Origin: Bacillus sp. SM2101
GTDB taxonomy: Bacteria; Bacillota; Bacilli; Bacillales; SM2101
NCBI RefSeq assembly: GCF_018588585.1
Contig: NZ_JAEUFG010000001.1
Span: 392,778-456,777, forward strand
DNA: 64,000 bases
Reading direction: 5' to 3'
Of this stretch, positions 47,907 through 59,042 are shown piece after piece. Each line of letters starts with the position of its first letter. Position 1 is the first letter of the stretch. The notes under the pieces are model-generated. The model was not told where the DNA came from. It did not search any database and saw only the letters and a program-made list of their open reading frames with translations. Made by a program: the position numbers and the translations under genes.

Positions 47907-49688
47907 TTGTTCAAGAAGATATGTTTATTTGTCCTAATTCTTGTTATTCTTATACCTAATAATAAAATTACTTATGCTGAAACAGAAACAATAGCAGTGA
48001 ATGTTCCATCATTGAATGTGCGTACAGGACCTGGTTTATCATATGAGGTCATTACAAATGTTAAACAGGATGAACACTTTACATTAATAGCAACAAAAGA
48101 CGATTGGATTCAAATACAATTACCAAATCAACAAACTGGTTGGGTTGCCTCATGGCTGGTCCAAAATCTCACTACAGAAAAATATAGCTCGACATCAAAA
48201 GTTACTGCAATTGTAGATGAGCTACGTATACGACAAGGTCCAGGAAGTAATTTTGAAATTATTGGTTCGATGAATCAGGGTGATCATGCTAATGTAATTG
48301 AGCAACAAGTGGATTGGACTAAAATTTCATTTGCCAGTCAAGTTGGATGGGTCTCTTCACAATACTTGTCACTATCTGATTCTGATTTATCCACTCCTAT
48401 GGAACAAGCGCAAATCATTGCTCAAATATCTGTAGATAGCTTAAATGTTAGAAGTGAACCTTCTCTAGAGTCAGAAATTATCGGACAGCTTCATAACGGA
48501 GAAGAAAATGCAATATTAAGTGAGCAAGAGAATTGGCTTGAAATATCATATATGAATACTTCTGGCTGGATTCATCGATCATTTGTCAATATTATTAATG
48601 AACAACAACAGGAAATTGACACATTAAACCCAAACGAGCACACCGATGGTTCTGATTCAGAACATGAGGAGCAGCAACACACAGATATAAAAGGTGTAGT
48701 AACAGCAACGACACTTAACGTAAGGAGCAATTATTCATTAGATGGAGACATTGTAGGTAATATACCTCAAGGAGAAGAGATACTCATATTAGAAGAAATT
48801 AACAAGTGGTACAAAATCAATTGGCTCGGAGGTGAAGGCTGGGTTGCTAGCTGGTACGTCAAGCTTTTAGAAGAACAAAATAACCCTAACACGATAAACG
48901 AACCTAAAGAGAAAGAAAGTACTGTTCGTATTTTACATAATGGTACAAATTTACGAGATAAGCCATCAACGACTGCAAAAATAGTCGTACGTGCAAATGA
49001 AGGTGATACTTATCCAATCCTTGATATTGATGGAGATTGGTATAAAATTCAATTACCTAATGAAAGTACTGCCTATGTTGCAGGCTGGATTGTCAAAGCA
49101 TCTACGAACGTACCCATTATAGAAAAAAATGGCATTGAACAATATTTAAAGGATAAAATTATCGTCATCGACCCTGGACATGGTGGACGTGACGGCGGAA
49201 CAACTGGTTTGAAAGGTTCGCTCGAAAAGAACATTACTGTTAGGACTGCAAACATCTTAGAAGACAAGCTAACTGCTGCTGGAGCTACAGTCTTTTTAAC
49301 TAGAGAAGAAGATATTTACGTATCGTTAAGAAACAGAGTAAGTATTTCACATTACTATAATGCTGATGCCTTTATTAGTTTACATTACGACAGTACTACT
49401 GATAGAGGGGTAAGTGGCATTACTTCATTTTACTATGACGAAACAAAGGATAAACAATTAGCAGTATCTTTACATGAACAACTTATTAATTATACTAATT
49501 TAAATGACCGAAATGCCCGATTTGGCAATTATCATGTATTAAGAGAAAACAAGCAGCCATCAGCCCTTCTCGAATTAGGGTTTTTAAGCAATAATGAAGA
49601 AGAATTAATGATCAATTCAACACACTTTCAAGAAGCGATAGGCAATGCACTCTATTATGGGCTCGCACAATATTTTAATAACAATTAG
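47907..49688 (+). CDS. yrvJ: N-acetylmuramoyl-L-alanine amidase with five bacterial SH3 domains (YrvJ-like)
   Basis: A 593-aa secreted cell-wall hydrolase. A signal peptide (about 1-24) is followed by five SH3_3 repeats, each with an 'LNVRxGPG/LRxxPS' start and a 'GWVxSxYV'-type end, at roughly 29-90, 95-155, 170-230, 260-315 and 335-390. The catalytic Amidase_3 domain (about 408-590) has the zinc ligands in IVIDPGHGGRDGG, the Glu in KNITVR/LEDKL, FISLHYDS, and ALLELGFLSN. It cuts the amide between MurNAc and L-Ala. The TTG start follows GAGGAGG at eight bases. Confidence 0.93.
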   Translation: MFKKICLFVLILVILIPNNKITYAETETIAVNVPSLNVRTGPGLSYEVITNVKQDEHFTLIATKDDWIQIQLPNQQTGWVASWLVQNLTTEKYSSTSKVTAIVDELRIRQGPGSNFEIIGSMNQGDHANVIEQQVDWTKISFASQVGWVSSQYLSLSDSDLSTPMEQAQIIAQISVDSLNVRSEPSLESEIIGQLHNGEENAILSEQENWLEISYMNTSGWIHRSFVNIINEQQQEIDTLNPNEHTDGSDSEHEEQQHTDIKGVVTATTLNVRSNYSLDGDIVGNIPQGEEILILEEINKWYKINWLGGEGWVASWYVKLLEEQNNPNTINEPKEKESTVRILHNGTNLRDKPSTTAKIVVRANEGDTYPILDIDGDWYKIQLPNESTAYVAGWIVKASTNVPIIEKNGIEQYLKDKIIVIDPGHGGRDGGTTGLKGSLEKNITVRTANILEDKLTAAGATVFLTREEDIYVSLRNRVSISHYYNADAFISLHYDSTTDRGVSGITSFYYDETKDKQLAVSLHEQLINYTNLNDRNARFGNYHVLRENKQPSALLELGFLSNNEEELMINSTHFQEAIGNALYYGLAQYFNNN

Positions 49689-49731
49689 AGGTTGTCCAGA
49701 AAGTCATTCAATGACTTTCTGGACAACCTCT
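49687..49731. terminator. 22-bp perfect inverted repeat between amidase and dtd
   Basis: AGAGGTTGTCCAGAAAGTCATT and its exact complement are separated by one base (49687-49731), overlapping the amidase stop codon and ending five bases before the dtd stop. It serves as a shared terminator for two convergent genes, though its T tracts are weak. Confidence 0.8.
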
Positions 49732-49735
49732 TCAT

Positions 49736-50182
49736 TTACGCTCTCTCACTATCAATGATTAATGTCACTGGACCATCATTGATAAAGTCAACATCCATCA
49801 TTTTTCCGAATTGACCTGTCTCAACAATAGCACCATTGTTCATTAATTGTTTATTAAAAAAATCATAAATGGCTTTCGCCTGCTCAGGTTTAGCTGCTTC
49901 CATGAAATTAGGTCTCCGTCCTTTACGGCAATCACCATATAATGTGAATTGTGATACAGATAGTACTTGCCCACCGACATCTAATAATGAAAGATTCATT
50001 TTTCCATTGTCATCTTCAAATATTCGAAGATTAACAATTTTTTCAGCTAAATATTTGGCATCTTCTTCTGTATCAGTATGAGTTACACCTACTAGCAATA
50101 AAAGCCCATGAGAAACTTGGCCAACTGTTTGTTCATTTACGATGACCTTTCCGTTTTTAGCGCGTTGGACGACTACTCTCAT
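49736..50182 (-). CDS. dtd: D-aminoacyl-tRNA deacylase
   Basis: A 148-aa enzyme that hydrolyses D-amino acids from tRNA. The active-site motifs are [21 protein letters not shown] (SQxT type) and the C-terminal [12 protein letters not shown] (NxGPxT). Length is the family standard. It starts 14 bp after relA and is co-transcribed with it, as in many Firmicutes. Confidence 0.97.
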   Translation of the reverse strand: MRVVVQRAKNGKVIVNEQTVGQVSHGLLLLVGVTHTDTEEDAKYLAEKIVNLRIFEDDNGKMNLSLLDVGGQVLSVSQFTLYGDCRKGRRPNFMEAAKPEQAKAIYDFFNKQLMNNGAIVETGQFGKMMDVDFINDGPVTLIIDSERA

Positions 50183-50196
50183 ATCGTTAATCCTCT

Positions 50197-52398
50197 CTAA
50201 TTCATGATCCTTCTAACAGAATAAACATCAGGAATCTGCTTAATTCTCTCTACTACTTTTTGTAAATGACTAATGTTTTTTATAAAAATGGCCATATTTA
50301 TCATTGCCATTTTATTACGGTCTGTTTTCCCTGTGACAGATGAAATGTTCGTTTTTGATTCATTAACCGCCTGCAGAACTTCATTAAGCAGACCTCTACG
50401 ATCAAATCCTGTTATCTCAATCTCAACATTGTATTCGCGACTTTCTTTAGCATGACCTTCCCACTCGACAGGAATAAGTCTTTTCTCAGCATCTTCAGTA
50501 TTAATGTTGGGACAATCAGCACGGTGTATGGAAACGCCTCGTCCTTTTGTTATAAAGCCAACAATTTCATCACCTGGAACAGGATTACAACATTTTGATA
50601 ATCTAATGAGCAAGTTGTCAATTCCTTGCACACGAACTCCTGCATCACGTTTTTTTGCTTGAGGAATAGGAATTTGTCTTACTTCCGATGCAGCTTCTGT
50701 AATATTCTTCTCTAGTTCATCGTCTTTCTTTTTGCGCCATTTATCGGTAAGACGCGTAACAACTTGAGCAGCTGTAATTCCATTAAATCCAACAGCTGCA
50801 TACATATCTTCTTCATTATTGAAGTTGAACTTTTCAGCAACAACCTTTAAATTTTCTGGTGATAATACTTCTTTCACGTCAAACTCAAGATTCTTAATTT
50901 CTTTCTCAATAAGTTCCTGCCCTTTTTCAATATGCTCTTCACGTCGCTGCTTCTTGAAAAATTGTCGAATCTTATTTTTCGCTTGAGAAGTTTGAGCAAG
51001 CTTTAACCAGTCTTGACTTGGACCATAAGAATGCTTCGATGTTAATATTTCAATGATGTCACCTGTTCTTAATTTATAATCAAGTGTTACCATTTTTCCG
51101 TTAACTTTTGCACCAATTGTCTTATTACCAATTTCTGAATGAATACGATAAGCAAAATCAATAGGAACCGAACCAGATGGTAATTCGATTACATCGCCCT
51201 TTGGTGTAAAGATATATACCATATCCGAGAACAAATCAATCTTTAAAGATTCCATAAATTCTTCAGCATTTGTTGCATCATTTTGCCACTCTAAAATTTC
51301 CCGGAACCAAGTCATTTTCGTTTCAAATGAGGATTTATCACTAACAGCTTTACCTTCTTTATATGACCAATGGGCCGCTATCCCGAATTCTGCGATTTGA
51401 TGCATTTCAGTCGTTCGTATTTGTACTTCCATAGGCTCACCTTTAGGGCCTATAACAGTCGTATGAAGAGACTGGTACATATTAGGCTTTGGCATTGCTA
51501 TATAATCCTTAAACCTGCCAGGCATAGGCTTCCAACACGTATGAATAATGCCTAAGACCGCATAGCAATCCTTGATGCTATTTACAATAATCCTCAAAGC
51601 CAACAAATCATAGATTTCATTAAATTGTTTATTTTGTAGAATCATTTTTCGATAAATACTGTAAATATGTTTAGGGCGTCCATATATTTCTGACTTAATC
51701 GATACATCATTTATCTTTGTTTTTAAGTCCTGTATCGTTTCAGCTAAGTATTGCTCTCTTTCAGCCCGTTTTTTCTTCATCAAGTTCACAATGCGATAGT
51801 ATTGCTGAGGGTTTAAATATCGTAAAGCAGTATCTTCTAGCTCCCATTTTATTTTTGATATTCCAAGGCGATGAGCCAATGGGGCGAAAATTTCAAGAGT
51901 TTCATTTGATATACGCATTTGCTTCTCATGTGGTAAATGCTTTAATGTACGCATGTTATGCAAGCGATCTGCTAGTTTTATTAAAATTACGCGAATATCC
52001 TTTGCCATAGCAACAAACATTTTTCGGTGATTCTCAGCCTGTTGTTGTTCATGAGATTTATATTTAATTTTACCGAGCTTTGTTACACCATCTACAAGCA
52101 TAGCAACTTCTTTGCCAAACTCAGTTGTCATTTTTTCAATTGAAGTATCAGTGTCCTCTATAACATCGTGAAGAAAACCTGCTGCAATTGTTGCAGGATC
52201 TAACTCTAAATCTACGAGTATTCCTGCTACTTGAATAGGATGAATAATATATGGCTCACCAGATTTTCTAAATTGATCATGATGAGCTTGCTCCGCAAAC
52301 TGATATGCATTTGCGATAAATTCAATATCGTCTTGTGACAAGTAAGCTCTTGCCTTGTCAATTACCTGTTCAGCTGTTAACACATGTTCATTAGCCAT
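50197..52398 (-). CDS. relA: Bifunctional (p)ppGpp synthetase/hydrolase RelA
   Basis: A 733-aa long RelA/SpoT homologue. In order: HD hydrolase domain ([34 protein letters not shown]), synthetase domain ([33 protein letters not shown]), TGS domain ([24 protein letters not shown]), a zinc-finger-like region ([15 protein letters not shown]), and a C-terminal ACT domain. The intact HD motif shows it can both make and degrade the alarmone. It starts with AAAGGTGA upstream. The 550-bp gap beyond holds repeats only. Confidence 0.97.
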   Translation of the reverse strand: MANEHVLTAEQVIDKARAYLSQDDIEFIANAYQFAEQAHHDQFRKSGEPYIIHPIQVAGILVDLELDPATIAAGFLHDVIEDTDTSIEKMTTEFGKEVAMLVDGVTKLGKIKYKSHEQQQAENHRKMFVAMAKDIRVILIKLADRLHNMRTLKHLPHEKQMRISNETLEIFAPLAHRLGISKIKWELEDTALRYLNPQQYYRIVNLMKKKRAEREQYLAETIQDLKTKINDVSIKSEIYGRPKHIYSIYRKMILQNKQFNEIYDLLALRIIVNSIKDCYAVLGIIHTCWKPMPGRFKDYIAMPKPNMYQSLHTTVIGPKGEPMEVQIRTTEMHQIAEFGIAAHWSYKEGKAVSDKSSFETKMTWFREILEWQNDATNAEEFMESLKIDLFSDMVYIFTPKGDVIELPSGSVPIDFAYRIHSEIGNKTIGAKVNGKMVTLDYKLRTGDIIEILTSKHSYGPSQDWLKLAQTSQAKNKIRQFFKKQRREEHIEKGQELIEKEIKNLEFDVKEVLSPENLKVVAEKFNFNNEEDMYAAVGFNGITAAQVVTRLTDKWRKKKDDELEKNITEAASEVRQIPIPQAKKRDAGVRVQGIDNLLIRLSKCCNPVPGDEIVGFITKGRGVSIHRADCPNINTEDAEKRLIPVEWEGHAKESREYNVEIEITGFDRRGLLNEVLQAVNESKTNISSVTGKTDRNKMAMINMAIFIKNISHLQKVVERIKQIPDVYSVRRIMN

Positions 52399-52712
52399 GA
52401 TATCACCTTTACAATAAGTATTGTATTTATTATCATGAAATTTCGAGTAGATGTAAAGTATTGATTAAACGGAAAATCTAGCCGACACATGATAATGGCG
52501 GAATGTCGTCATCCATGACTCTCCCCGAAAAGCATGCACTCCACTTTTTAGCCGGGGCTAGGCCCGATCGCTAGACATCTGAAAAACAATTTCAAGCATC
52601 TCCATTACCCCCAAAGACAAGCATTAGCATTATATCGCCATGAAGGTGTTTTACCTTTTTACGATTTGGGGGGATTTGTGAAAGATATAGACATAGGTTG
52701 ATCTTATATAAT

Positions 52713-52871
52713 GGTTTTTTTCGCATTAATTATTGCTTTTCGTACTAAGAGCCAAACACGTACACAACTAGAGTTCGAGGCATCTTTCCTTCTATACAAC
52801 AATGACCATGTAAAACCAATATTTTTTGTAATAATTAGCTTATAATAGCAACAAAGTTTACGAAAAGAACC
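52713..52871. repeat. MITE-like repeat with 8-bp target duplication
   Basis: A 159-bp copy with ends GGTTTTTTTCGCATTAATTA and TTTACGAAAAGAACC, flanked by TATATAAT and TATTTAAT (7 of 8 identical). It lies in the gap between apt and relA (52399-52953), next to a decayed copy of the other repeat family (about 52485-52680). Confidence 0.8.
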
Positions 52872-52896
52872 TATTTAATTGATAAAGCTTGAAAAA

Positions 52897-52922
52897 AGAG
52901 CCCTCTTCAAAATGAGCGCTCT
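52897..52922 (-). terminator. Rho-independent terminator of apt
   Basis: Stem AGAGC-CTC / GAG-GCTCT (52897-52922) followed by a T run in minus-strand reading, 30 bp after the apt stop. Confidence 0.75.
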
Positions 52923-52953
52923 CTTAAATTCTATGTTAAGCGTGTGGAAAAAC

Positions 52954-53466
52954 TTAAAATTCCATTAATGAAAGAACATCGTAATTATCAATCTTATTTC
53001 GCCCATCTAAATACGAAAGTTCGATTAAAAAGGCAATTCCTGCCACGACTCCACCTAACTCTTCTACAAGCTTGATTGTTGCTTCAATTGTACCACCAGT
53101 TGCTAATAAGTCGTCAGTTATTAATACTCTTTGTCCTGGCTTTATCGCGTCTTTATGAATCGTAAGCACATCTTTTCCATACTCTAATCCATAATCTACC
53201 TTTATCACGTCACGAGGTAATTTACCTTCTTTTCTTACAGGTGCAAACCCTACTTCTAAAGCATATGCTACTGGACATCCAATAATAAATCCTCTTGCTT
53301 CTGGTCCAACTACTAAATCAATTTTTCTTTCACTTGCATATTTCACAATTTGATCTGTTGCATATTTATAGACTTCACCTTTATCCATAATCGTGGTGAT
53401 ATCTTTAAATTGTATTCCTTCTTTAGGAAAATCTGGTACTACGGTAACATACTTTTTTAAATCCAT
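52954..53466 (-). CDS. apt: Adenine phosphoribosyltransferase
   Basis: A 170-aa enzyme salvaging adenine with PRPP to AMP. The PRPP-binding loop is [20 protein letters not shown]; the start [20 protein letters not shown] and [17 protein letters not shown] are typical. Its start overlaps the end of recJ by 10 bp, so the two genes are translationally coupled. Confidence 0.97.
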   Translation of the reverse strand: MDLKKYVTVVPDFPKEGIQFKDITTIMDKGEVYKYATDQIVKYASERKIDLVVGPEARGFIIGCPVAYALEVGFAPVRKEGKLPRDVIKVDYGLEYGKDVLTIHKDAIKPGQRVLITDDLLATGGTIEATIKLVEELGGVVAGIAFLIELSYLDGRNKIDNYDVLSLMEF

Positions 53467-55814
53467 TCGTTCACTGCCTCCTGCGAACCTTTATTATTAT
53501 TGTTATCAAACCAATGCTTCAATTGTTGATATGATGAATACGAAAATGTACGTTCAAGCTCAAGCTGTGCTTGTTTTGAGCGATACGTTATTGACTCAGT
53601 CAAATCCCTTTTTTCTGTATGATTTGATATAGAAATGAATCCATTGTCTATTTTAACAAATTCTAATTCAAAAAACACCTTTGACATAAATTCTATCGTT
53701 TCTTTTGTCCATCCTTTATGAATAGCTAACTTTTCAGCGTAGCGGTTCAAATCGAAAGAACCTTTTTGTACTAAAAAGCGATAATACCAAGAAAAGTGTT
53801 TTCGAGTTGGTATTGTAGTAAAAAAATGATCTTGTTCATGGTGGAACAATGCGTATATTCGTTCAGGTAAACCAGCATGTTGTAGCAAACTTATCTGTTC
53901 AATCGATGATGGTAGGTCTACCATTATAACGTGTTTTGAATTTATGTCGATAACATCATCGTGCGCTTCAACTTTATAAATAACATTCTCGTATTCGCTA
54001 AGTTGTAATTTACTTATCGTTTGCTCGTTAAAGATGATTAGCTGTAGTTTATGTGATGGAATAAGTTCAATCAATTTTTCTACATCTTTTGTACCCCTAT
54101 AATCAAAAAGCTGCCACTCATTCACGCTAATATCTTGCAGCATTAACTGAGCCTTTCGATTATTGTTCCACTCATTAATAGATAAATCTCCTACGACAGA
54201 TACTCGAGAAAGTGGAGATATATCATCATACAAATAACCAAATCTAAAAGCAATTGTATCTAATTGACTTCCAGCTTCTTCAAGCACTACTTTCAAGTGT
54301 GCTTGATCAGTCCCAATCTTGCGCATATCACTAATATTGACATTATCTATCAAAAACTTAGGCTTTGGATTGTTCATTCCATATGGTGCCAATTTTCCTA
54401 TTTGTTCAATTGTTGAAATTGTCACTTCGTCTATTGAACATGTGGTATCTATATTGGTAATTGGTACATATTCCTCTTCGATTAAAACATCTTGAGCTAT
54501 AGCATTTAATCGGTATCGTAAATCTTCAATATCTTCAAGTTGTAGTGTCATTCCTGCAGCCATAGGATGGCCTCCAAAATGAGGTAAAATATCACGACAT
54601 TTTGATAAATTTGCGAATAAATCAAAGCCTTCAATACTTCGAGCAGATCCTTTTGCCAGTCCACTTTCCTGATCAACACTTAAAACAATTGTTGGACGGT
54701 AAAATTTATCCACAAGACGAGAGGCAACAATACCGATAATCCCTGAATTCCAAGCTTCGTCTGCAACAATTAGAACAGCATTGTCCTCTAGAGGGTATTG
54801 TTCTTCAACTTGTTTTATCGCTTCTTCTGTTGTTTTATTTACTAGCTGCTGACGTTGCTTATTTAACAAATCTATTTCATTAGCAAGGTGGGAGGCTTCC
54901 TCTACATTATCAGTCATAAGTAAATGTACTGCTGGATCAGCTGAATCTAACCTACCAACTGCGTTAAGTCTCGGTGCAATAGCAAAGCCAATTGTATCTT
55001 CATTAATTTCATTTGCATCAACACGACAAACTTTCAATAATTCTTTTATACCTTTTCTAGATGTCACTTGAAGCTTTTTTATTCCTTTATATGCAATTAG
55101 ACGGTTTTCTCCTGATAGAGGTACTAAATCAGCAATTGTTCCAATGGCGACAATATCTAAGAGTGATGTCGGTACCTCGCCAATTAATGCATGGGCTACT
55201 TTAAATGCAACACCAACCCCTGCCAAGTCTTTGCACGGATATACGCTATTTGGTTTTTTAGGGTGGATAATTGCTAACGCATCAGGAAGCTCAGGACCTG
55301 GCTCATGGTGATCAGTTATAATTAAATCTAACCCTAATTCCCCAGCAACCGTCGCTTCATTTAAAGCAGCAATTCCAGTATCTACAGTTATGATTAGCGA
55401 AAACCCTTCTTCTTTTGCCCATTTAAAAGCTTCTTCGTTCGGACCATATCCTTCTGTGAACCGATTTGGTATATAGAAGTCTACCTTAGCTCCCATTTCA
55501 TTAAGAGTTGATAATAGGACTGCTGTACTACTAACACCATCTGCATCATAGTCACCAAAAATGAGAATCTGTTCTTCAAGTTCAATTGCTTGCTTTATTC
55601 TTGCAATTGCAACATCCATATCTTCTAGTAAAAACGGGTCATGAAAATCTTGATTTTCTATATTTAGAAAGGCATGAGCATCTTCAACAGTATCTATGCC
55701 ACGATTGATGAGTAATTTTGCAACAAGAGGGGTAATACTTAGTGCATCGGCAAGCTGCTGTACTTGTTCTTCATTACATTCATTTATTTTCCATCGAGTT
55801 TTAGACTGTAGCAT
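53457..55814 (-). CDS. recJ: Single-stranded-DNA-specific exonuclease RecJ
   Basis: A 785-aa DHH-family 5'-3' exonuclease. Metal-binding motifs are visible in [27 protein letters not shown] and [13 protein letters not shown]; the DHHA1 part contains [14 protein letters not shown]. The extra C-terminal region (about 560-785) is the Bacillus-type extension. Acts in recombination and base excision repair. Directly upstream of apt. Confidence 0.95.
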   Translation of the reverse strand: MLQSKTRWKINECNEEQVQQLADALSITPLVAKLLINRGIDTVEDAHAFLNIENQDFHDPFLLEDMDVAIARIKQAIELEEQILIFGDYDADGVSSTAVLLSTLNEMGAKVDFYIPNRFTEGYGPNEEAFKWAKEEGFSLIITVDTGIAALNEATVAGELGLDLIITDHHEPGPELPDALAIIHPKKPNSVYPCKDLAGVGVAFKVAHALIGEVPTSLLDIVAIGTIADLVPLSGENRLIAYKGIKKLQVTSRKGIKELLKVCRVDANEINEDTIGFAIAPRLNAVGRLDSADPAVHLLMTDNVEEASHLANEIDLLNKQRQQLVNKTTEEAIKQVEEQYPLEDNAVLIVADEAWNSGIIGIVASRLVDKFYRPTIVLSVDQESGLAKGSARSIEGFDLFANLSKCRDILPHFGGHPMAAGMTLQLEDIEDLRYRLNAIAQDVLIEEEYVPITNIDTTCSIDEVTISTIEQIGKLAPYGMNNPKPKFLIDNVNISDMRKIGTDQAHLKVVLEEAGSQLDTIAFRFGYLYDDISPLSRVSVVGDLSINEWNNNRKAQLMLQDISVNEWQLFDYRGTKDVEKLIELIPSHKLQLIIFNEQTISKLQLSEYENVIYKVEAHDDVIDINSKHVIMVDLPSSIEQISLLQHAGLPERIYALFHHEQDHFFTTIPTRKHFSWYYRFLVQKGSFDLNRYAEKLAIHKGWTKETIEFMSKVFFELEFVKIDNGFISISNHTEKRDLTESITYRSKQAQLELERTFSYSSYQQLKHWFDNNNNKGSQEAVNEWI

Positions 55815-55942
55815 ACTATCTCCCCTTTATTAAAACAAGCCCTATTATACTAGAGAGCTAGTTGTGTTTCAAATTCAATCTATTGCCAGCTCAGACTTTA
55901 TTAATTTATTGTCTCTAACCTTACACCTTTTTTAATACATAA

Positions 55943-56041
55943 GACTGTTTTCATATAGAATGTTGTTTTTAATATAAAAAATAAATTTTTAGTCGCATCT
56001 TTTCTTCTATTTTATGAAGAAAAAAGTTTACGAAAAGTGCC
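55943..56041. repeat. MITE-like repeat with flanking direct repeat
   Basis: A short copy (about 99 bp) with ends GACTGTTTTCATATAG and TTTACGAAAAGTGCC, flanked by TACATAA on both sides (7 bp exact; 7 of 8 if extended). A second right arm (ATTCGAAAAGAGTC) at about 56130-56143 suggests the remnant of another copy. Confidence 0.7.
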
Positions 56042-56046
56042 TACAT

Positions 56047-56076
56047 AAAAAAAGCCGCAGTACATGTACCACGGCT
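56047..56076 (-). terminator. Rho-independent terminator of secDF
   Basis: Stem AGCCG-GGTACATGTAC-CGGCT (56053-56076) followed by seven T in minus-strand reading. It lies 105 bp after the secDF stop, immediately beside a repeat copy. Confidence 0.8.
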
Positions 56077-56181
56077 ATTGCAAAGGGTTATTTCGCAGCT
56101 GTTTAATTTGGTAACAACAGCAACAAAGTATTCGAAAAGAGTCTTTGCAAAAAACGTTTTTTTTTAGCTCAAATTGTTCTC

Positions 56182-58413
56182 TTACTGTTTTTTTGAAGGA
56201 TTTCTAAGACCTAGCTTCTTGCTTTTCCAAACTAACCAAAGCTGAGATGCGATAAACATGGATGAATATGTTCCTGCAACTAAACCGATCAGTAGAGCAA
56301 ATGAGAAGTTTGTAATTGATTCACTTCCGAATATTAACAATGCACCTACAGCAATAACTACAGTAAGCACCGTATTAATAGACCTTGCTAACGTTTGCTG
56401 CAGACTTTTATTTACAACAGCTGCTAGATCTTCAAATGTTTTAATTTTCTTTTTCTTCTTATAGTTTTCACGTATACGATCAAATGTAACAATCGTATCA
56501 TTAATCGAATAACCTACGATCGTTAAGACCGCAGCGATAAATGTTAAATCGACTTCGAGTCTAGTTAAACTAAAGAATGCAATAATGAAAAATGAGTCGT
56601 GTAACAATGCCACAATGGCTGCTAACGCCATCGTCATTTCAAACCGAATGGTAACATAAATGATGATACCTATAGATGCAATCAATACAGATATGAATGC
56701 ATTACGAGCTAGTTCCTTACCGATAGTTGGAGAAACCGTACTTACATTAGGCTCTTGACCATATTTGTCAATAAAATGAGACTTTAGTTCATTAATTTTA
56801 GCTTGCTCAATTACTCCTAAAAAGCGTGCAACTGCAATTTCATTATTTGTTCCTGAAAGTACGATCTCATCATCTGGTACTAAACCTATCTGACCAAGCT
56901 CTTCAGTTACTTCTTTTGCTGTGAGCGATTGACTAGCACCGATTTCTACCCTCGTTCCACTTTCAAAGTCTATGCCGAGATTAAGCTTCATTGTTAATAG
57001 GAGAATCACTCCAACTACAATCATAGCCCCTGAGAATAGGAAAAATTTCTTACGATGCTTTACAAAATCAACCTTATCAAATTTTGTCGATAACTCTGTT
57101 TCATCTGTTACGTCTGCAATATCTAATATATCCGCTTGCTTAACTCCAAAATAACCAGGCTTTTTATTTAGGAAGCGGCTATTCACCCACAAGCCAAGCA
57201 AAATTCTTGAGCCATATACAGCAGTAATAAAGCTGACGATAATACTTACGATTAACATCGTTGCAAACCCTTTAACTGAGCTTGTCCCATAAACAAACAA
57301 TACTGTTGCTGCTAACAGTGTAGTAATGTTAGCGTCTAGAATGGTTGATAGCGACCTGCGGTTTCCAGCCCGGAAAGCAGACATCGTCGATTTACCTAGC
57401 TTAATTTCTTCCTTAATTCGCTCATATGTAATGATATTTGCATCAACAGCCATACCTACACCTAGGATTAACGCAGCGATACCTGGTAAAGTTAAAACAC
57501 CATTCATTAAATCAAAAACGAGTAAAATGAGGAAAATATAAATGCTTAAAGTAATTGTTGCGATTAATCCCGGAAAACGATAATAACCGATCATAAATAT
57601 AAAGATGATTGCAATTCCGACAATCCCCGCAAATACCGTTTTTTCCATTGCTTGTTCACCGAATTTTGCACCTACCGATGTAGAATAAATCTCTTTTAGA
57701 TCTACTGGTAGCGCTCCGGCATTCAACAAATCAGAAAGCTCTTTCGTTTGAGCTACAGTAAAGTTACCTGATATCATTGGTGTTTTAATATTCAATACTT
57801 CATTTACATTTGCAACTGATAAAATTTTATTACTATTGGTGTTCTTTAACTCTTCAAATGAGTCTACACCTTCTTCGAAATCAAGCCACATAACTAATTG
57901 ATTATTTGGAGCCATATTTAAAATTTGTTCTGTAACTTGACCAAATTTATCTGCATCTTTTATTGTAAGGGATACAATCGGCGCGCCATTTTCATCGAAA
58001 GATGGACTCGCACCCCCCTCTTCCAAGTCTGTACCATCTAACATAATATTGTCATTAACATCTCTAATCGTTAACTTTGCACCAGTAGATAGGATTTCTC
58101 TTGCTTTATTTTGATCCTCAACACCTGCTAATTGCACACGAATTCGATCTGTACCTTCAATCTGAATACTCGGTTCACTCACACCTAAAACATTCACACG
58201 TCGGTCCAGAGCTGCAGCTGTACTTTCTAAAATAGAGTTGGTTATTTCTTCATCCTCATGTACGGGTATAGCTTCATATAAAACTTCAAAGCCCCCCTGT
58301 AGGTCAAGACCTAACTTAATGTCGTTGGTTATTCCTTTTAGCGTATAGCCCATCGTGCTGCCAATCACTAGCACGAGCAAAAAAAACGCTACGATGCGAC
58401 CTCTTTTTACCAT
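56182..58413 (-). CDS. secDF: Protein translocase subunits SecD and SecF, fused
   Basis: A 743-aa RND-type membrane protein with twelve expected helices. The SecD half has DLQGGFEVLYEA, the large extracytoplasmic P1 domain, and the TM4-like LPGIAALILGVGMAVDANIITYERIKEE. The SecF half has NLGIDFESGTRVEIG and LTIVGYSINDTIVTFDRIREN. SecDF uses the ion gradient to pull exported proteins through SecYEG. The fusion into one chain is normal in Bacillus, whereas E. coli has separate genes. Confidence 0.97.
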   Translation of the reverse strand: MVKRGRIVAFFLLVLVIGSTMGYTLKGITNDIKLGLDLQGGFEVLYEAIPVHEDEEITNSILESTAAALDRRVNVLGVSEPSIQIEGTDRIRVQLAGVEDQNKAREILSTGAKLTIRDVNDNIMLDGTDLEEGGASPSFDENGAPIVSLTIKDADKFGQVTEQILNMAPNNQLVMWLDFEEGVDSFEELKNTNSNKILSVANVNEVLNIKTPMISGNFTVAQTKELSDLLNAGALPVDLKEIYSTSVGAKFGEQAMEKTVFAGIVGIAIIFIFMIGYYRFPGLIATITLSIYIFLILLVFDLMNGVLTLPGIAALILGVGMAVDANIITYERIKEEIKLGKSTMSAFRAGNRRSLSTILDANITTLLAATVLFVYGTSSVKGFATMLIVSIIVSFITAVYGSRILLGLWVNSRFLNKKPGYFGVKQADILDIADVTDETELSTKFDKVDFVKHRKKFFLFSGAMIVVGVILLLTMKLNLGIDFESGTRVEIGASQSLTAKEVTEELGQIGLVPDDEIVLSGTNNEIAVARFLGVIEQAKINELKSHFIDKYGQEPNVSTVSPTIGKELARNAFISVLIASIGIIIYVTIRFEMTMALAAIVALLHDSFFIIAFFSLTRLEVDLTFIAAVLTIVGYSINDTIVTFDRIRENYKKKKKIKTFEDLAAVVNKSLQQTLARSINTVLTVVIAVGALLIFGSESITNFSFALLIGLVAGTYSSMFIASQLWLVWKSKKLGLRNPSKKQ

Positions 58414-58591
58414 AACTAAAAATCCTCCTTAAAATTAACAAAAAAGCACAAGCACCTTAGAAATATTCTTTGCGTTAATAATGTATATCTTATATGTCTG
58501 TAACCTTGTCTAACAAAACAATTATGAAACATATTTAACTACCTGTCAATTTCACAATAAATATGCATTGTTCAATAAAAGATATACCCGC

Positions 58592-58891
58592 CTACAATAG
58601 TTGATTCAAGACGTCTTTTCCTTCTTCACTAAATAAATTTGGTGCTTTATATGCTTCAATTGTTATATAGCTCATATATTCGCTTATCGTAAGGCTCAAA
58701 ATATCATTTACCATTTCGTAAAGTTTCTTTCCTTCTTTTACACGCTTCCACTTTTTTTTCTTTAAGCACTCCCATAGCTGCTCCTCAGTTACATCTTCAT
58801 AACCAAACATGCAGAACTCTTCTAATTTACTCGTTAGGGCAGGTTGACAAATTGCTTTAAATTGTTCAAGAACATCCAATTTATTATTCAA
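58592..58891 (-). CDS. comN: Post-transcriptional regulator ComN
   Basis: A 99-aa protein (LEQFKAICQPALTSKLEEF, EEQLWECLKKKKWKR, LTISEYMSYITIEAYK) matching YrzD/ComN of B. subtilis, which controls comE mRNA levels and localises to the division septum. Most of the chain is predicted helical. The TTG at 58891 lies ten bases from AGGAG. Located upstream of secDF and divergent from spoVB as in B. subtilis. Confidence 0.85.
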   Translation of the reverse strand: MNNKLDVLEQFKAICQPALTSKLEEFCMFGYEDVTEEQLWECLKKKKWKRVKEGKKLYEMVNDILSLTISEYMSYITIEAYKAPNLFSEEGKDVLNQLL

Positions 58892-59042
58892 TATTATCCA
58901 CTCCTACGTTAGAAATAGAAAACGTTTAAATGTTATGAAACAACCTCGTATTTCTTTTCTTATACTTGTCATGCTTGGCCAACCCACATGCATATAGTTA
59001 ATTGTATATGATATCACCCTTTTTGAGAAGGTAGGGACCAAG

